DNA of 64,000 nt from positions 1 through 64,000 of the forward strand of contig NZ_JACYHE010000023.1 of NCBI RefSeq assembly GCF_021696945.1, written 5' to 3'. Position numbers and translations under genes: made by a program. Below the pieces are notes generated by a model. That model did no database searches. It was not told the DNA's origin and saw only the letters and a program-made list of their open reading frames with translations. Shown here piece after piece: positions 55,061-63,961 of this stretch. Origin of the DNA: Streptomyces sp. JJ36. Lineage in GTDB: Bacteria; Actinomycetota; Actinomycetes; Streptomycetales; Streptomycetaceae. Within the stretch, counting starts at the first letter, position 1. Every line of letters begins with the position of its first letter.

Positions 55061-56354
55061 GTACTGGTCCACGCTTTTGACAAATCTGGGCCCTTGGGTT
55101 CAGTGGGTCGTTGCAACACGTTCTTTGAGGAGCGTGTGATGCGTCCTTTGGTGCCTCGTGATGTGAAGGTGGCTTTCTGGGACGGTGTGCGTGCGGGCCT
55201 GGATGTGGAGAAGGCGCGTAAGCGTGCCGGCGTCGCACGCGGGACTGCGGTGGGGATGTTCCAGAAAGCTGGGGGCGTGATCGCGAACGCCCCCGGCCCC
55301 GCCTCGGGCCGTTACCTGTCGTTTGGGGAACGGGAGGAGATCGCCGTCGGGTTGGCGGCAGGGCACTCCCTGAGCCGGATCGCCCGCGGGCTGGGCCGTG
55401 CCCGGTCAACGATCTGCCGGGAAGTCCAGCGCAACAGCAGCCGGCGTGGGGGCTACCGCGCCGGCAGGGCCCAGTCCGAGACCCAGCGCCGCGCCCGGCG
55501 CCCGAAGACAGCGAATCTCGCCGCACTCCCGGTCCTGCGCGCACGGGTCGAGGCAAGACTCCAGGAGTGCTGGTCGCCTGAGCAGATCGCCCGCACCCTG
55601 GCAGCGGAACACCCCCACGATGCGGAGATGCGCGTGTCCCACGAGACGATCTACCAGTCGGTCTACGTCCAGGGCCGCGGCGCCCTGCGCCGGGAACTGG
55701 CCGGCTGCCTGCGCACCGGCCGAGCCCTGCGCAAACCCGCCACCACGTCCAGCGGCAGAGGCCGCCTGCAGGGCATGGTGATGATCAGCGAGCGGCCCGC
55801 CGAGGTCGAGGACCGGGCCGTGCCCGGCCACTGGGAAGGCGACCTGATCATCGGAAAGAACGGTGACTCCGCCATCGGCACCCTGGTCGAGCGCACCACC
55901 CGCTTCGTGATGCTCCTCCACCTGCCAGGCGACCGCACGGCCCAGGCCGTCCGCGACCAGATGATCGCCACCATCCGCACCCTGCCCGACGCGCTCAAAC
56001 GATCCGTGACCTGGGACCAAGGCCACGAGATGGCTCACCACAAAGAAATCAGCATGGCCACCGACATGGCCATCTACTTCTGCGACCCCCACTCACCCTG
56101 CCAACGCGGCACCAACGAGAACACCAACGGCCTCCTGCGCCAGTACTTCCCCAAAGGCACCGACCTCTCCGTCCACACCCGCGAACACCTCAACAACGTC
56201 GCCGACGAACTCAACGACCGCCCCCGCAAAACCCTCAACTGGCGCTCACCCGCCCAAGCCCTCCGTGAGACCCTCGAAACAGCCGACAACTAACCCCTGT
56301 TGCAACCACCAACTGAATCCGCCGCCGATTTTTGTCAAAAGCGTGGACCAGTAC
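55061..56354 (+). mobile_element. IS30-family insertion sequence, 1294 bp, apparently intact
   Basis: Perfect 24-bp terminal inverted repeats lie at 55061-55084 and 56331-56354 (starting GTACTGGTCCACGCTTTTG). A single intact transposase gene lies between them. I do not see an obvious target-site duplication. Confidence 0.93.
55139..56293 (+). CDS. IS30-family transposase
   Basis: A 384-residue DDE transposase. The N-terminal part has HTH regions (FGEREEIAVGLAAGHSLSRI and then GRARSTICREVQRN). The catalytic core shows D235 in HWEGDLIIGK, D293 in TWDQGHEMAHH and E327 in RGTNENTNGLLRQYFPKG. The ATG at 55139 has GAGGAG 6 nt upstream; an in-frame upstream ATG begins within the terminal repeat region and is less likely. 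All catalytic residues are intact. Confidence 0.95.
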   Translation: MRPLVPRDVKVAFWDGVRAGLDVEKARKRAGVARGTAVGMFQKAGGVIANAPGPASGRYLSFGEREEIAVGLAAGHSLSRIARGLGRARSTICREVQRNSSRRGGYRAGRAQSETQRRARRPKTANLAALPVLRARVEARLQECWSPEQIARTLAAEHPHDAEMRVSHETIYQSVYVQGRGALRRELAGCLRTGRALRKPATTSSGRGRLQGMVMISERPAEVEDRAVPGHWEGDLIIGKNGDSAIGTLVERTTRFVMLLHLPGDRTAQAVRDQMIATIRTLPDALKRSVTWDQGHEMAHHKEISMATDMAIYFCDPHSPCQRGTNENTNGLLRQYFPKGTDLSVHTREHLNNVADELNDRPRKTLNWRSPAQALRETLETADN

Positions 56355-56996
56355 AAGATCGCCCGGAATTCGTCAGGGCCGGTGCCCACATACGACCCTT
56401 ACCTCCGGACCCGGGGGCGGCTCACCGGGCACAGGACCGACCCACCAAGCCACGGAACGGCGCCCGTAGCCCACGCACGGAACGCCCGGCCCCACCAGAC
56501 CGCACCAAGCCCCGCCTGGGCCTCACCCACCCGCAGGCCAAGCACCCGACCCGACCCCTCACCAGGCGGGTGAGCGAGCACCCGCCCAGGCCTCCTCCCG
56601 CCTCGAGCCACGTGCACCCCCACTCCGGAACGGCCCGCAGGCGAACCGCGCAGTGCCACCGGCGTGGCACGAGCGGAGCGAGAAGACGAAACCGGAACCA
56701 CCGCGCGGCAGCAGCCCGCCACGGTGCGCCCGTCACCGGCTACCGACCGCCCCGCCGCCCGGCCCCGTCACAGGCGGGTGAACCCCAGCCCACCACGCCA
56801 CCCGCGCCCGCAGCATGAGCGCGCCCAGCAAGGCACCCCTCCCCCGTAGCCCGCCACGCAGTAACAGCAACCACGAGGCCGGCCCGCACCCGGCAACGCA
56901 TCCCCCACCACCCCGACCGCGCCCCCGCCTTCACCCGACTCACCGCCCACACACCCGAGTTGCCCCCCACAAAGCACCATCTCTCGTGTCGCTACC
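56355..56996. other. Gene-free region after IS30, with one inverted-repeat arm
   Basis: No credible gene is seen. It contains the right arm of the long inverted repeat and, in the last 140 bp, the probable promoter of the WXG100 genes. Confidence 0.5.
56616..56855 (-). repeat. Right arm of a 240-bp inverted repeat flanking the IS30 element
   Basis: The inverted counterpart of 54589-54832, collinear over its whole length with scattered substitutions and a few small gaps. Confidence 0.85.
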
Positions 56997-57050
56997 GTGT
57001 CGTACAGTGAGCACATCGGCGTGACGCCGCCGCAGGGGGAGGGGCAGCCC

Positions 57051-57437
57051 GTGGGGGACCAGCTCAAGGCCACCGACAAGGAGTTGTCGGACCTGGCCTC
57101 GGACCTGGACGACATGCAGGAGTACCTGCAGAAGAAGATCGGCCAGCTCAACGGCATCATCGACCGGATCGAGACCGGCTGGCGCAGCTCGGCGGCCCGC
57201 GCGTACACCGAGTTGCAGCGCGGGGTGAACGAGGACGCGGTGACCATCCGTAAGAACCTCATCCTCATCGAGGAGGCCGTCCGCATGAGCCGCGACGGCT
57301 TCAGCGCCCAGGACCTGGACACCATGGAGCACTTCCAGCGCATCCAGGACTCCGTCGCGGGCGAGCAGCAGATCCTCGGCATGGCTGACGGCCCGGCCGA
57401 ACCGGCCGCGCCCAGCAGCAGAATCGCCGACCTGTAG
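57051..57437 (+). CDS. WXG100-family protein (first of pair)
   Basis: A 128-residue helical hairpin protein of the ESAT-6/WXG100 type. Two long helices flank TGWRSSAARAYTELQ, where WRS replaces the usual W-x-G turn. The GTG at 57051 has GGGGAGGGG 6 nt upstream; an in-frame GTG at 56997 lacks a ribosome-binding site. Such proteins are exported by type VII-like secretion systems, often as partners of toxins. It begins the toxin operon, 44 bp before the second WXG100 gene. Confidence 0.82.
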   Translation: MGDQLKATDKELSDLASDLDDMQEYLQKKIGQLNGIIDRIETGWRSSAARAYTELQRGVNEDAVTIRKNLILIEEAVRMSRDGFSAQDLDTMEHFQRIQDSVAGEQQILGMADGPAEPAAPSSRIADL

Positions 57438-57481
57438 GTCCACGGCGCACACGCAGAGACGACACGGCACGAGGGGGAAAG

Positions 57482-57787
57482 GTGTCCGGAGGCAGCGACG
57501 ACATATCCGTCGACTTCACGACCCTTCAGGAGCTCTCCGGTGACCTGGAGAGCATCCTCAAGGAGATCAACGGCAAGCTGAACGCGCTCTACGACCGTAC
57601 GGAGAAGGTCGTGCTGAGCTGGGAGGGCGAGGCCCGCGACATGTTCGTGGACACGCTCGACCGGTGGGACCGGTCCATGCAGGACCTGGAAGGCGCCCAG
57701 CGCTGGCTGCACGACGTGGTGGTCAACGGCCACGTCAACTACGACGCCGCGCACCAGGCCGTACTCCGCGGCTGGGGTGGCGCCTGA
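57482..57787 (+). CDS. WXG100-family protein (second of pair)
   Basis: A 101-residue protein of typical WXG100 length with the signature turn VLSWEGEARDMFVD between two helices (TLQELSGDLESILKEINGKL before, QDLEGAQRWLHDVVVNGHV after). The GTG start has GAGGGGGAAAG upstream. Its stop overlaps the ATG of the toxin gene (TGATG), so the two are translationally coupled and probably exported together. Confidence 0.9.
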   Translation: MSGGSDDISVDFTTLQELSGDLESILKEINGKLNALYDRTEKVVLSWEGEARDMFVDTLDRWDRSMQDLEGAQRWLHDVVVNGHVNYDAAHQAVLRGWGGA

Positions 57788-59703
57788 TGGGTACGCCGAC
57801 CCCGGCGCCCTCCGGGACCGCGCACCCGGAGCCGCCGGACGACCCGGCCCCCGAGCCCTCGGACAGCCCGGCTCCGGAGCCCTCGCCGTCCGGGGACCAG
57901 CCGACCCCGGACGACTCGCCCACGGACCAACCGGAGCCCTCGCCGACTCCCACCCCGACACCGAGCCCCACCGGCTCCGGGGACCCGTCCCCGACGCCCA
58001 GCGACTCGCCGTCCCCGTCGCCGTCCGACCCTCCCGGTGACCGCCCGCCCGCACCGGGGGCCGGATCGGGCGGGTTCGACGTGAAGCCCAGCCACCTCTA
58101 CTGGGTGTCGCAGGAGCTGGCACGCAACCAGTCGACCTACGACAAGGCCGGCAACACCTTCGCGGAGGATGCCGACGAGGGCGGCGTTGCGGGACGCGGT
58201 GCCGCCTCGGCCGACTTCGCCGGCGCGTACGACCCGCTCATCCAGGGGTACTTGGAGCTGTGGGCCCGTAGTGTGGTGAGCATCGGCGGGGCCTCCACCG
58301 GTTTCACCGTCACCGCCAACAACTACCGGGCGGCGGACCACCACAGCAATCCCAAAGCGAAGGGCGACCCGCCGCGCCAGGAGCCTCCGCACGTCATCGA
58401 GAAGCCGCCGAACTACCCGGAGCCGAGCTCCGTCCTCTTCGGCGGTGACGACGGTGACGACACGGACCTCAGGGATCTCTTCGGCGAGATCGGTGATCTG
58501 GAAGGAAAGATCATCGAAGCGGTGCTGGAGAAGGTCAAGGGCCTGACCCGGCTCTCCGACGTCTTCCCCTGGGCCGACGCCGACGAACTCGACGGCCTGG
58601 CCGAGACCTGGCGCACGGCGGGCACCGCCGCCAAGGGCACGGGCCGCAAGTGCGACGACACCATCGCCTACATCACCAACTCGGCCAACGACGAGTGGCA
58701 GCAGGCCATGCGTCAGTTCACCCGGAGCCTGTGGGGAACCACGGCCTGGGGAAAGGACCAGGGCGGGCTCCAGTACGGTCATGGTCGGGTCAACGCGGGC
58801 GCCACCGATCAGCCGATCCTCGAGGTCCTCGACCGCTCGGCGACAACCGCCGCTTCCTCTTGTGAGTCCGTCGCGTCGGCCGTCCGGAAGCTCAAGGGCG
58901 AGGTCAAGAGGATCCTCTGGGACGCCGTGAAGGCGACCGCTCGCGAGCTTCTGGACTTCGACGTCATCGAGAAGCTGGAAATGCTGGCCGGCGGGGCGGC
59001 GAAGGTCATCGCCATCTTCCTGGAAAAACTGGACCACGAAGCGCTTGACGCCGCAGTATCGGCCTACGAGACCGCCCTGCGGAACGAGGTGGGCGACCTC
59101 AAGACACGAATCGATGACATCGACGAGGCCACCACGAGCGCCCCCACCTTCAACGCAGAAGTTGCCCGCTCCCAGGCCTACGGTGCGCGCTCGCTCCATG
59201 AGTTCAGAACGGAACGGCACTATGCCGTTCCAGGTGAGGACAAACGAGACCACTTCTTCCCCATCGACCTTGCCAGCGAGGAAGGTATCCACGGGAGTCA
59301 TCCACTGGACCGGCATGTGGGAAAGACAGAAGAACAGCTGGCTCAACGACTACGCGACCAGCCAGGAATAACCGCCGCCTCTTCCTTCAAGACCACCGAA
59401 TCGGCCCAGAGGCTTACGCAAGCTGTACTGGATGACGTCGACAACGCCGAGAAAATCGAACGGTGGATTGCTCGAGTCGAAAACAGGGAGAGGGCTGGCT
59501 CGCGACGTGACCCTGAGACATCGACCAATGAATTCGAGTTGGAGTTCGATCACCCCACGGGCATCAGTATATCTCGGTCCGAGTACAATCAGCATGGCAC
59601 ATCCGCACAAGCCGTAGAGGTTGACAAGGTAACGGTCCAGCTGCGATACAAGAAGGGCCTCGACCCACCTTTTGTTGTTCTGACATCCATGCCGTCATCT
59701 TGA
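57787..59703 (+). CDS. Polymorphic toxin with C-terminal RNase A-like domain
   Basis: A 638-residue protein. Residues 1-95 are a Pro/Ser/Asp-rich stretch. Residues 96-200 resemble a WXG100-type helical domain (YDPLIQGYLELWARSVVSIG). Residues 240-495 are a helical region that may serve in delivery. Residues 500-638 match the bacterial CdiA-CT RNase A-like domain: GSHPLDRHVGKTEEQLAQRL, TAASSFKTTESAQRL and a final PFVVLTSMP. That fold degrades RNA in CDI systems. The ATG overlaps the WXG100 stop; immunity-like genes follow after 18 bp. Confidence 0.85.
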   Translation: MGTPTPAPSGTAHPEPPDDPAPEPSDSPAPEPSPSGDQPTPDDSPTDQPEPSPTPTPTPSPTGSGDPSPTPSDSPSPSPSDPPGDRPPAPGAGSGGFDVKPSHLYWVSQELARNQSTYDKAGNTFAEDADEGGVAGRGAASADFAGAYDPLIQGYLELWARSVVSIGGASTGFTVTANNYRAADHHSNPKAKGDPPRQEPPHVIEKPPNYPEPSSVLFGGDDGDDTDLRDLFGEIGDLEGKIIEAVLEKVKGLTRLSDVFPWADADELDGLAETWRTAGTAAKGTGRKCDDTIAYITNSANDEWQQAMRQFTRSLWGTTAWGKDQGGLQYGHGRVNAGATDQPILEVLDRSATTAASSCESVASAVRKLKGEVKRILWDAVKATARELLDFDVIEKLEMLAGGAAKVIAIFLEKLDHEALDAAVSAYETALRNEVGDLKTRIDDIDEATTSAPTFNAEVARSQAYGARSLHEFRTERHYAVPGEDKRDHFFPIDLASEEGIHGSHPLDRHVGKTEEQLAQRLRDQPGITAASSFKTTESAQRLTQAVLDDVDNAEKIERWIARVENRERAGSRRDPETSTNEFELEFDHPTGISISRSEYNQHGTSAQAVEVDKVTVQLRYKKGLDPPFVVLTSMPSS

Positions 59704-59721
59704 GCCGGAGGGGGAGATTAG

Positions 59722-60273
59722 GTGAATTCTGCACGCGAAGAGTGGGCGACGGCTCTGCGCGAACTTTTCGGTGAACGTGCAGCACTGGCCTCGGCAGCGG
59801 AGCGCTCGCGCCACGGCTGGGGTCACGATGCCAACAGAATTATGGCTCGGGCCACCCAAGACCCGCGCGAATGGGTAAGCGTCGACACTCTGACAAGGCC
59901 CGATGTTGACGACACTCGATACCCGTTCCGTCATTTCGATGATGCGCACTTGGAGGGGTCTCTCAACGCAGTTCCACGGTACACTGCGCGCAATCTACTG
60001 GTCATCATGAGTTCTGGAACTGGAAAAACCCGACACATCCCGAACTTTGAGCAACGTCGGCATCAGCTCTATGCATACGCGGACGCCGTGCTTTCGCGAT
60101 TCGGTCCCGATTCCCACTTCTGGACCAACGTGGACGACGCACCCACGGAGACCAGCGGCACCGACCTTGGAGTTTCTGAATGGTACGCACTCAGTGATTA
60201 CACCAAAGACCTCGGATTGGTGGCGGCTTCACGCACGGAAGTGGGTGTATTCTGGGTGTGCGACGACGCATGA
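59722..60273 (+). CDS. Putative immunity protein, family A, copy 1
   Basis: A 183-residue acidic protein starting (GTG) MNSAREEWATALRELFGERA. It is paralogous to the product at 62022-62570 over its whole length (shared DPREW, EGSLNAV, TARxLLVI and SEWYAL). Position 18 bp after the toxin suggests it neutralises it, but the family is not one I recognise. GGGGGAG precedes the GTG. Composition is less GC-rich than the core genes, as is usual for toxin/immunity DNA. Confidence 0.7.
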   Translation: MNSAREEWATALRELFGERAALASAAERSRHGWGHDANRIMARATQDPREWVSVDTLTRPDVDDTRYPFRHFDDAHLEGSLNAVPRYTARNLLVIMSSGTGKTRHIPNFEQRRHQLYAYADAVLSRFGPDSHFWTNVDDAPTETSGTDLGVSEWYALSDYTKDLGLVAASRTEVGVFWVCDDA

Positions 60274-60809
60274 TAATTCTTACACTCAGAGAGATATCGC
60301 GCACCGGTCAGTTCCGACCTTTCTCGAAATCGTAGCCGAAACACTCACCCCGGAAAGGCTACGCGCCGTACCGCCCAAGATCCGCGAAGGCTTCGAGCAC
60401 GCCGCGGAGGGGTTCCGGAGACGAGTACCTTCGACTGCTCGGAGAACTGTTCCGCGATCTCACACGAGACGGGGCCCCAGACTACCGGGAACTTCCCATG
60501 ACCCCTCGGGAAGCCCGTACCGTGTTCCCCCAGCTGCGCGGGTGCGGAGCCAACTGGATCGAACTGGGAGAGTATGCGGACCTACGTCAGGCCACAACTG
60601 CCGGGATCGCCTCAGAGCACCCGTTCTGCAGGGAGTTTCTGCTGCCGATCGCTGCCGACGCGCAGCGGGCCCTCGTGCTCTTCCCCGCGGACGACTTGCT
60701 CGACAAGCACCTGCGTAGTGAGATCCCGTGGATCACACGCGCTGCGGTGCGTGAAATCCTGAACCTCATCGATGAGCACATGGCTCACGAGCACTCGACC
60801 GACGCCTGA
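60274..60809 (+). pseudogene. Family B immunity-like gene, copy 1, truncated and frameshifted
   Basis: Sequence similar to 63258-63961 begins part way in: VPTFLEIVAETLTPERLRAV and IREGFEHAAEGF. After a 2-bp loss near 60415 it continues in another frame with DEYLRLLGELFRDLTRD, then REARTVFPQLRGCGANWIEL to the stop at 60809. The first 60 or so residues of the family are missing. The C-terminal half could still be made from the ATG at 60498. Confidence 0.7.
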
Positions 60810-60823
60810 ACAGTGAGAAGTGG

Positions 60824-61150
60824 ATGAACACGTCCCCCAGTGGCAACGGAAGCACGGCCACCAGGGCAGCCACATATCCCGACCGGGAGACCGCGCAGTG
60901 GTGTACGCAGGAGGTGGTCACGCGGAACGAGCAGCTCGTGCACCGTTGGCTGGCGCAGGGGACGCGGGACCGGCTGACGATCGAGGCGTCCTGGCCGTCG
61001 AGGCCGCCGGTGGGGCGGGTGATGCTGCAGGCGATGATGCTGGCCGGTCGGGACGCGGTGGACGTGCACGCCGCGCGGGTGGTCCTCCGGCGTGATCCCG
61101 CGCAGGCCAACGGCTTCCGCGTCCAGGCGACTTTCCCCATCTACCTCTGA
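60824..61150 (+). CDS. Orphan RNase A-like toxin C-terminal fragment
   Basis: A 108-residue product that resembles the second half of the bacterial RNase A-like toxin domain: ATRAATYPDRETAQWC, then VGRVMLQ and VVLRRDPAQANGFRVQATFP, like the family's terminal strands. It has no delivery domain and lacks the leading H-x-L-x-R-H-V-G segment seen in the full toxin. It looks like a displaced alternative toxin tip left behind by cassette exchange, followed by its own immunity gene. Confidence 0.65.
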   Translation: MNTSPSGNGSTATRAATYPDRETAQWCTQEVVTRNEQLVHRWLAQGTRDRLTIEASWPSRPPVGRVMLQAMMLAGRDAVDVHAARVVLRRDPAQANGFRVQATFPIYL

Positions 61151-61168
61151 GGCAGGCGCGTTCCGTCC

Positions 61169-61846
61169 ATGCAGCCACTCCCGCACGACCGCATCTACGG
61201 CGAACTCGACCAGGTGATCCGCGCCTACCTGGGGCAGAGCGCGGACGACACCGCGGAGACGCGCAGCGCCGCGCTGGAGGCGTATCTGCGGCACACCTGG
61301 CACACCCGGCCGTGGGCCGTCGGCGTCGCCGAGCAGCAGCTCCGCCAGTACGCGCACAACCCGCCCGGCCGGCTGAAGCTGCGACTCGGCGAGTTCTATG
61401 CGATCCCCGACGTGGGCCTGTCAGAGGAGCGGATCCAGGAATGGCTGCTGCTCCTGGCGGACCACCTCAAGACCAGCGTCGAGAACGGGGACGTGCCTCC
61501 GCCGAGGCCCCCACAGACCCACTGGGAGTGGCACGCACGCTTCCCGGAGCTGGGGCAGCTCCTGGGCGGCTGGTTTTCGCAGGACATGCCGGACGAGTTC
61601 CCGGACCATGACGCGGCACTGAACGACTACCTCGACTCGACGGACCGGAGTCTGGTGGCACGGCTGGCCAGTGAAGTGGCGGAGCTGCTGGCGCTCGACC
61701 TGGAGGAGACGGAGTACGCGCTCGGGCTCGCGGAGCTCGGGATGGAGGTCGACCCGCCCGCGCCCTACTCCCCCAGCGGCTGGCTCGCCCTCCTCTCCGA
61801 CCGCCTCACCACCCCGCGCCCCGACTACGGCCCACCGCCGGGCTAG
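61169..61846 (+). CDS. CdiI-like immunity protein
   Basis: A 225-residue protein. The core FPELGQLLGGWFSQDMPDEF followed by DHDAALNDYL resembles the CdiI_2 type of contact-dependent inhibition immunity proteins. The N-terminal half (HDRIYGELDQVIRAYLGQS) is helical and unassigned. It follows the orphan toxin fragment by 18 bp, the normal place for its cognate immunity gene. Confidence 0.7.
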   Translation: MQPLPHDRIYGELDQVIRAYLGQSADDTAETRSAALEAYLRHTWHTRPWAVGVAEQQLRQYAHNPPGRLKLRLGEFYAIPDVGLSEERIQEWLLLLADHLKTSVENGDVPPPRPPQTHWEWHARFPELGQLLGGWFSQDMPDEFPDHDAALNDYLDSTDRSLVARLASEVAELLALDLEETEYALGLAELGMEVDPPAPYSPSGWLALLSDRLTTPRPDYGPPPG

Positions 61847-62021
61847 GGGTGAGCGAAGGGCGAGTGAGGCAGTCCGGCCAGCTGCGTCGTGTGGCCGCGC
61901 TGGTAGGAACCGCGAGGGGACACAGCGTCGGCTGTACGGCAAGGAGCGGCGTTGCCACCCGTCGATCTTCCATGCTCTGTGCCGTCCGACCGAACAGAAC
62001 AATCCGGAAAGGGAGGGTTCA

Positions 62022-62570
62022 GTCGTTCTCACACGAGAAGAGTGGTCGACAGCTTTGACCGGGCTGTGCGCAAGGGCAGCACTGGCCTCGGTGGTGGCGC
62101 GCTCGGACGACGGCTGGGGAAACGATGCCGTCCGAATGATGGCTGGGGCGGGCCGCGATCCGCGTGAATGGCTGAGCATCGACGCCTACGTCAGGTCCGA
62201 CGCTGGTGGGGAGAGTCGCCCGTTCCGTCCCGTCAGTGGTAGGGATATGGAGGGCTCGCTCAACGCGGTCTCGCGGGACACCGCACGCAGCCTTCTGGTC
62301 ATCCTCAGTTCTGGAGAGGAAGACGTCCGCCACATCCCGGACTTCGAGAGCAACCGGCAGAGACTCTATGGATGCTCGGACACCGTGCTGTCTCGCTTCG
62401 GGCCCGATGCCCAGTTCTGGACCAGTGTGGACGACCCACCTGAGGAGTCCGACGGCACTGACCTTCGAGTATCGGAGTGGTACGCGCTGACAGTTGAATC
62501 CATGGATCTCGGGCTGGTAGCGGTCTCGCCCACAGAGGTGGGCGTCTTCTGGATATGCAACCCTCTGTAA
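62022..62570 (+). CDS. Putative immunity protein, family A, copy 2, with lost start codon
   Basis: Alignable to the protein at 59722-60273 from the first residue (VVLTREEW against MNSAREEW) through EGSLNAVSRDTARSLLVI to ESxxLGLVAVSPTEVGVFWI. The codon that aligns with the GTG start of copy 1 is GTC here, and no other start lies close by. In-frame alternatives are TTG 62055 and GTG 62091, which would remove 11 or 23 residues. It may therefore be poorly or not expressed, although the reading frame is intact. Confidence 0.65.
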   Translation, partial: VVLTREEWSTALTGLCARAALASVVARSDDGWGNDAVRMMAGAGRDPREWLSIDAYVRSDAGGESRPFRPVSGRDMEGSLNAVSRDTARSLLVILSSGEEDVRHIPDFESNRQRLYGCSDTVLSRFGPDAQFWTSVDDPPEESDGTDLRVSEWYALTVESMDLGLVAVSPTEVGVFWICNPL

Positions 62571-63274
62571 GGCGAAGAGCCGACGAGAAGATCGTGCAGC
62601 ACGACGAGACCGACCTGGTACATTGGTGGTTCGATGGCTCTCTGAGGTCACTCTTCTTCCTCGCGGGTGAAGCAGCAGGATCCCCGCGAGCATCACTCGA
62701 GGATGAGGTTCTCCGCTTCTGCAGGACCCTCATCTCTTCTTCGGTCGCCAGCCGCCTCCACAGCCCCAGCGCTGTCGCCGACCAACTGGCACTGCTCGCT
62801 CTCCGCTGGGACGCAGAACTCGGATCCGCGGCTCCTCAAGACGTCGCGGACGATCTGGAAAGGGCAGCAGGCAGAACGCGGACCGGGGAGTTCCTGCACC
62901 TTCTCGCCGACTTGGTGCGTGCCGCCGAACTGGAGGCTGCACACGACTACACCTCCCTCCCCATGAACCACTGGGAAGCTCTCACCATGTACAGGTCCAT
63001 CTTCCAATTCACCTACTTGTTCGATTCCGGGGACTTCGGGGACAGGGCAGACGCGATCCGGGCCAGGATTCGCGGTGAGTGCTCAACAAACTGCCGGGGA
63101 GAATTAGCGACTCTTGTCGCCGAGGTGAGCGACGCGCTGGTGCGCTTCCCCGACGACGAGTCGCTGGAGGCCAATCTCGGCCCCGCCATGCCCTGGGCCA
63201 CGCGTGCCGTGCTGATCGAGATCAACCGTCAGGCGCACGAGCACCTGTCCGGTCATCATGCTCAGGGAAGATGA
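62555..63274 (+). CDS. Putative immunity protein, family B, copy 2
   Basis: A 239-residue helical protein (MQPSVRRRADEKIVQHDETD). It shares RASLEDEVLRFCRTL, ERAAGRTRTGEFLHLLADLV and MPWATRAVLIEINRQAHEHL with the other two family B copies, so it is the only one in an unbroken frame. Its start lies 16 bp inside the end of family A copy 2, indicating coupling, and its end overlaps copy 3. Function as an immunity or accessory protein is inferred from location. Confidence 0.68.
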   Translation: MQPSVRRRADEKIVQHDETDLVHWWFDGSLRSLFFLAGEAAGSPRASLEDEVLRFCRTLISSSVASRLHSPSAVADQLALLALRWDAELGSAAPQDVADDLERAAGRTRTGEFLHLLADLVRAAELEAAHDYTSLPMNHWEALTMYRSIFQFTYLFDSGDFGDRADAIRARIRGECSTNCRGELATLVAEVSDALVRFPDDESLEANLGPAMPWATRAVLIEINRQAHEHLSGHHAQGR

Positions 63275-63961
63275 GGCAGCAGTGGCGCAACCGTTTGCCT
63301 GGGCGTTGGCAGAGAACGGCCCTCTGTCCCAGGTGATCGAGGCTGTACTTGTCGCCCAGGAGTCGGGTGGAAGGGCATCGCTCGATGAGGAGATCCTCCG
63401 ATGTGCCCGCATCCTGGAAATATCGGGCGGCCCTTCGTGGAGACCTGCACACCGGACGATTCCCGCCCTTCTGCACTTCACTGCCGACATCCTCACGCCG
63501 GACGGGATACGGGCAGTAGCGCCCAGGCTCCGTGAAGACGTGGAGCGCGCTGCGGAGGGGGTTGCCGTACATGAGTACCTCCGGCTACTCGGCGACCTTA
63601 TTCGCGACCTCGCGAGGGGGGGGGAGTCCCGGGCTACCAGGAGCTCCCCGTGAGCTCCAGGGAAGCGCGTACCGTGTTCGCTCAGCTCCGTGGGTTCGGA
63701 GCGAACTGGATCGAACTGGGAGAGCACGGGGACATGCGGCAGGCCACAGCCGCCGCGATAGCCTCGGAGCATCCGTTCTGCCGAGAGTTCCTGCTGCCGA
63801 TCGCTGTCGAAGCGCAGCGGGCCCTCGTGCTCTTTCCTGCAGACGACCTGCTCGACCGGCACGTGCGCAGTGAGATGCCGTGGATCACGCGCGATGCGGT
63901 GCGTGAACTGCTGCACTTCATCGATGATCACATGCATCGAAAACACGCGACGGATGCCTGA
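63258..63961 (+). pseudogene. Family B immunity-like gene, copy 3, split at a run of eight G
   Basis: Starts MLREDEAAVAQPFAWALAEN and runs to LGDLIRDLARGG. There a run of eight G at 63616-63623 puts translation out of frame and stops it at 63653. One more G would restore the family frame: GYQELPVSSREARTVF, then FGANWIELGEHGDMRQ and so on to the stop at 63961. A start at GTG 63650 could make the C-terminal half separately. Slippage at the G run, mutation or sequencing error are all possible. Confidence 0.65.
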
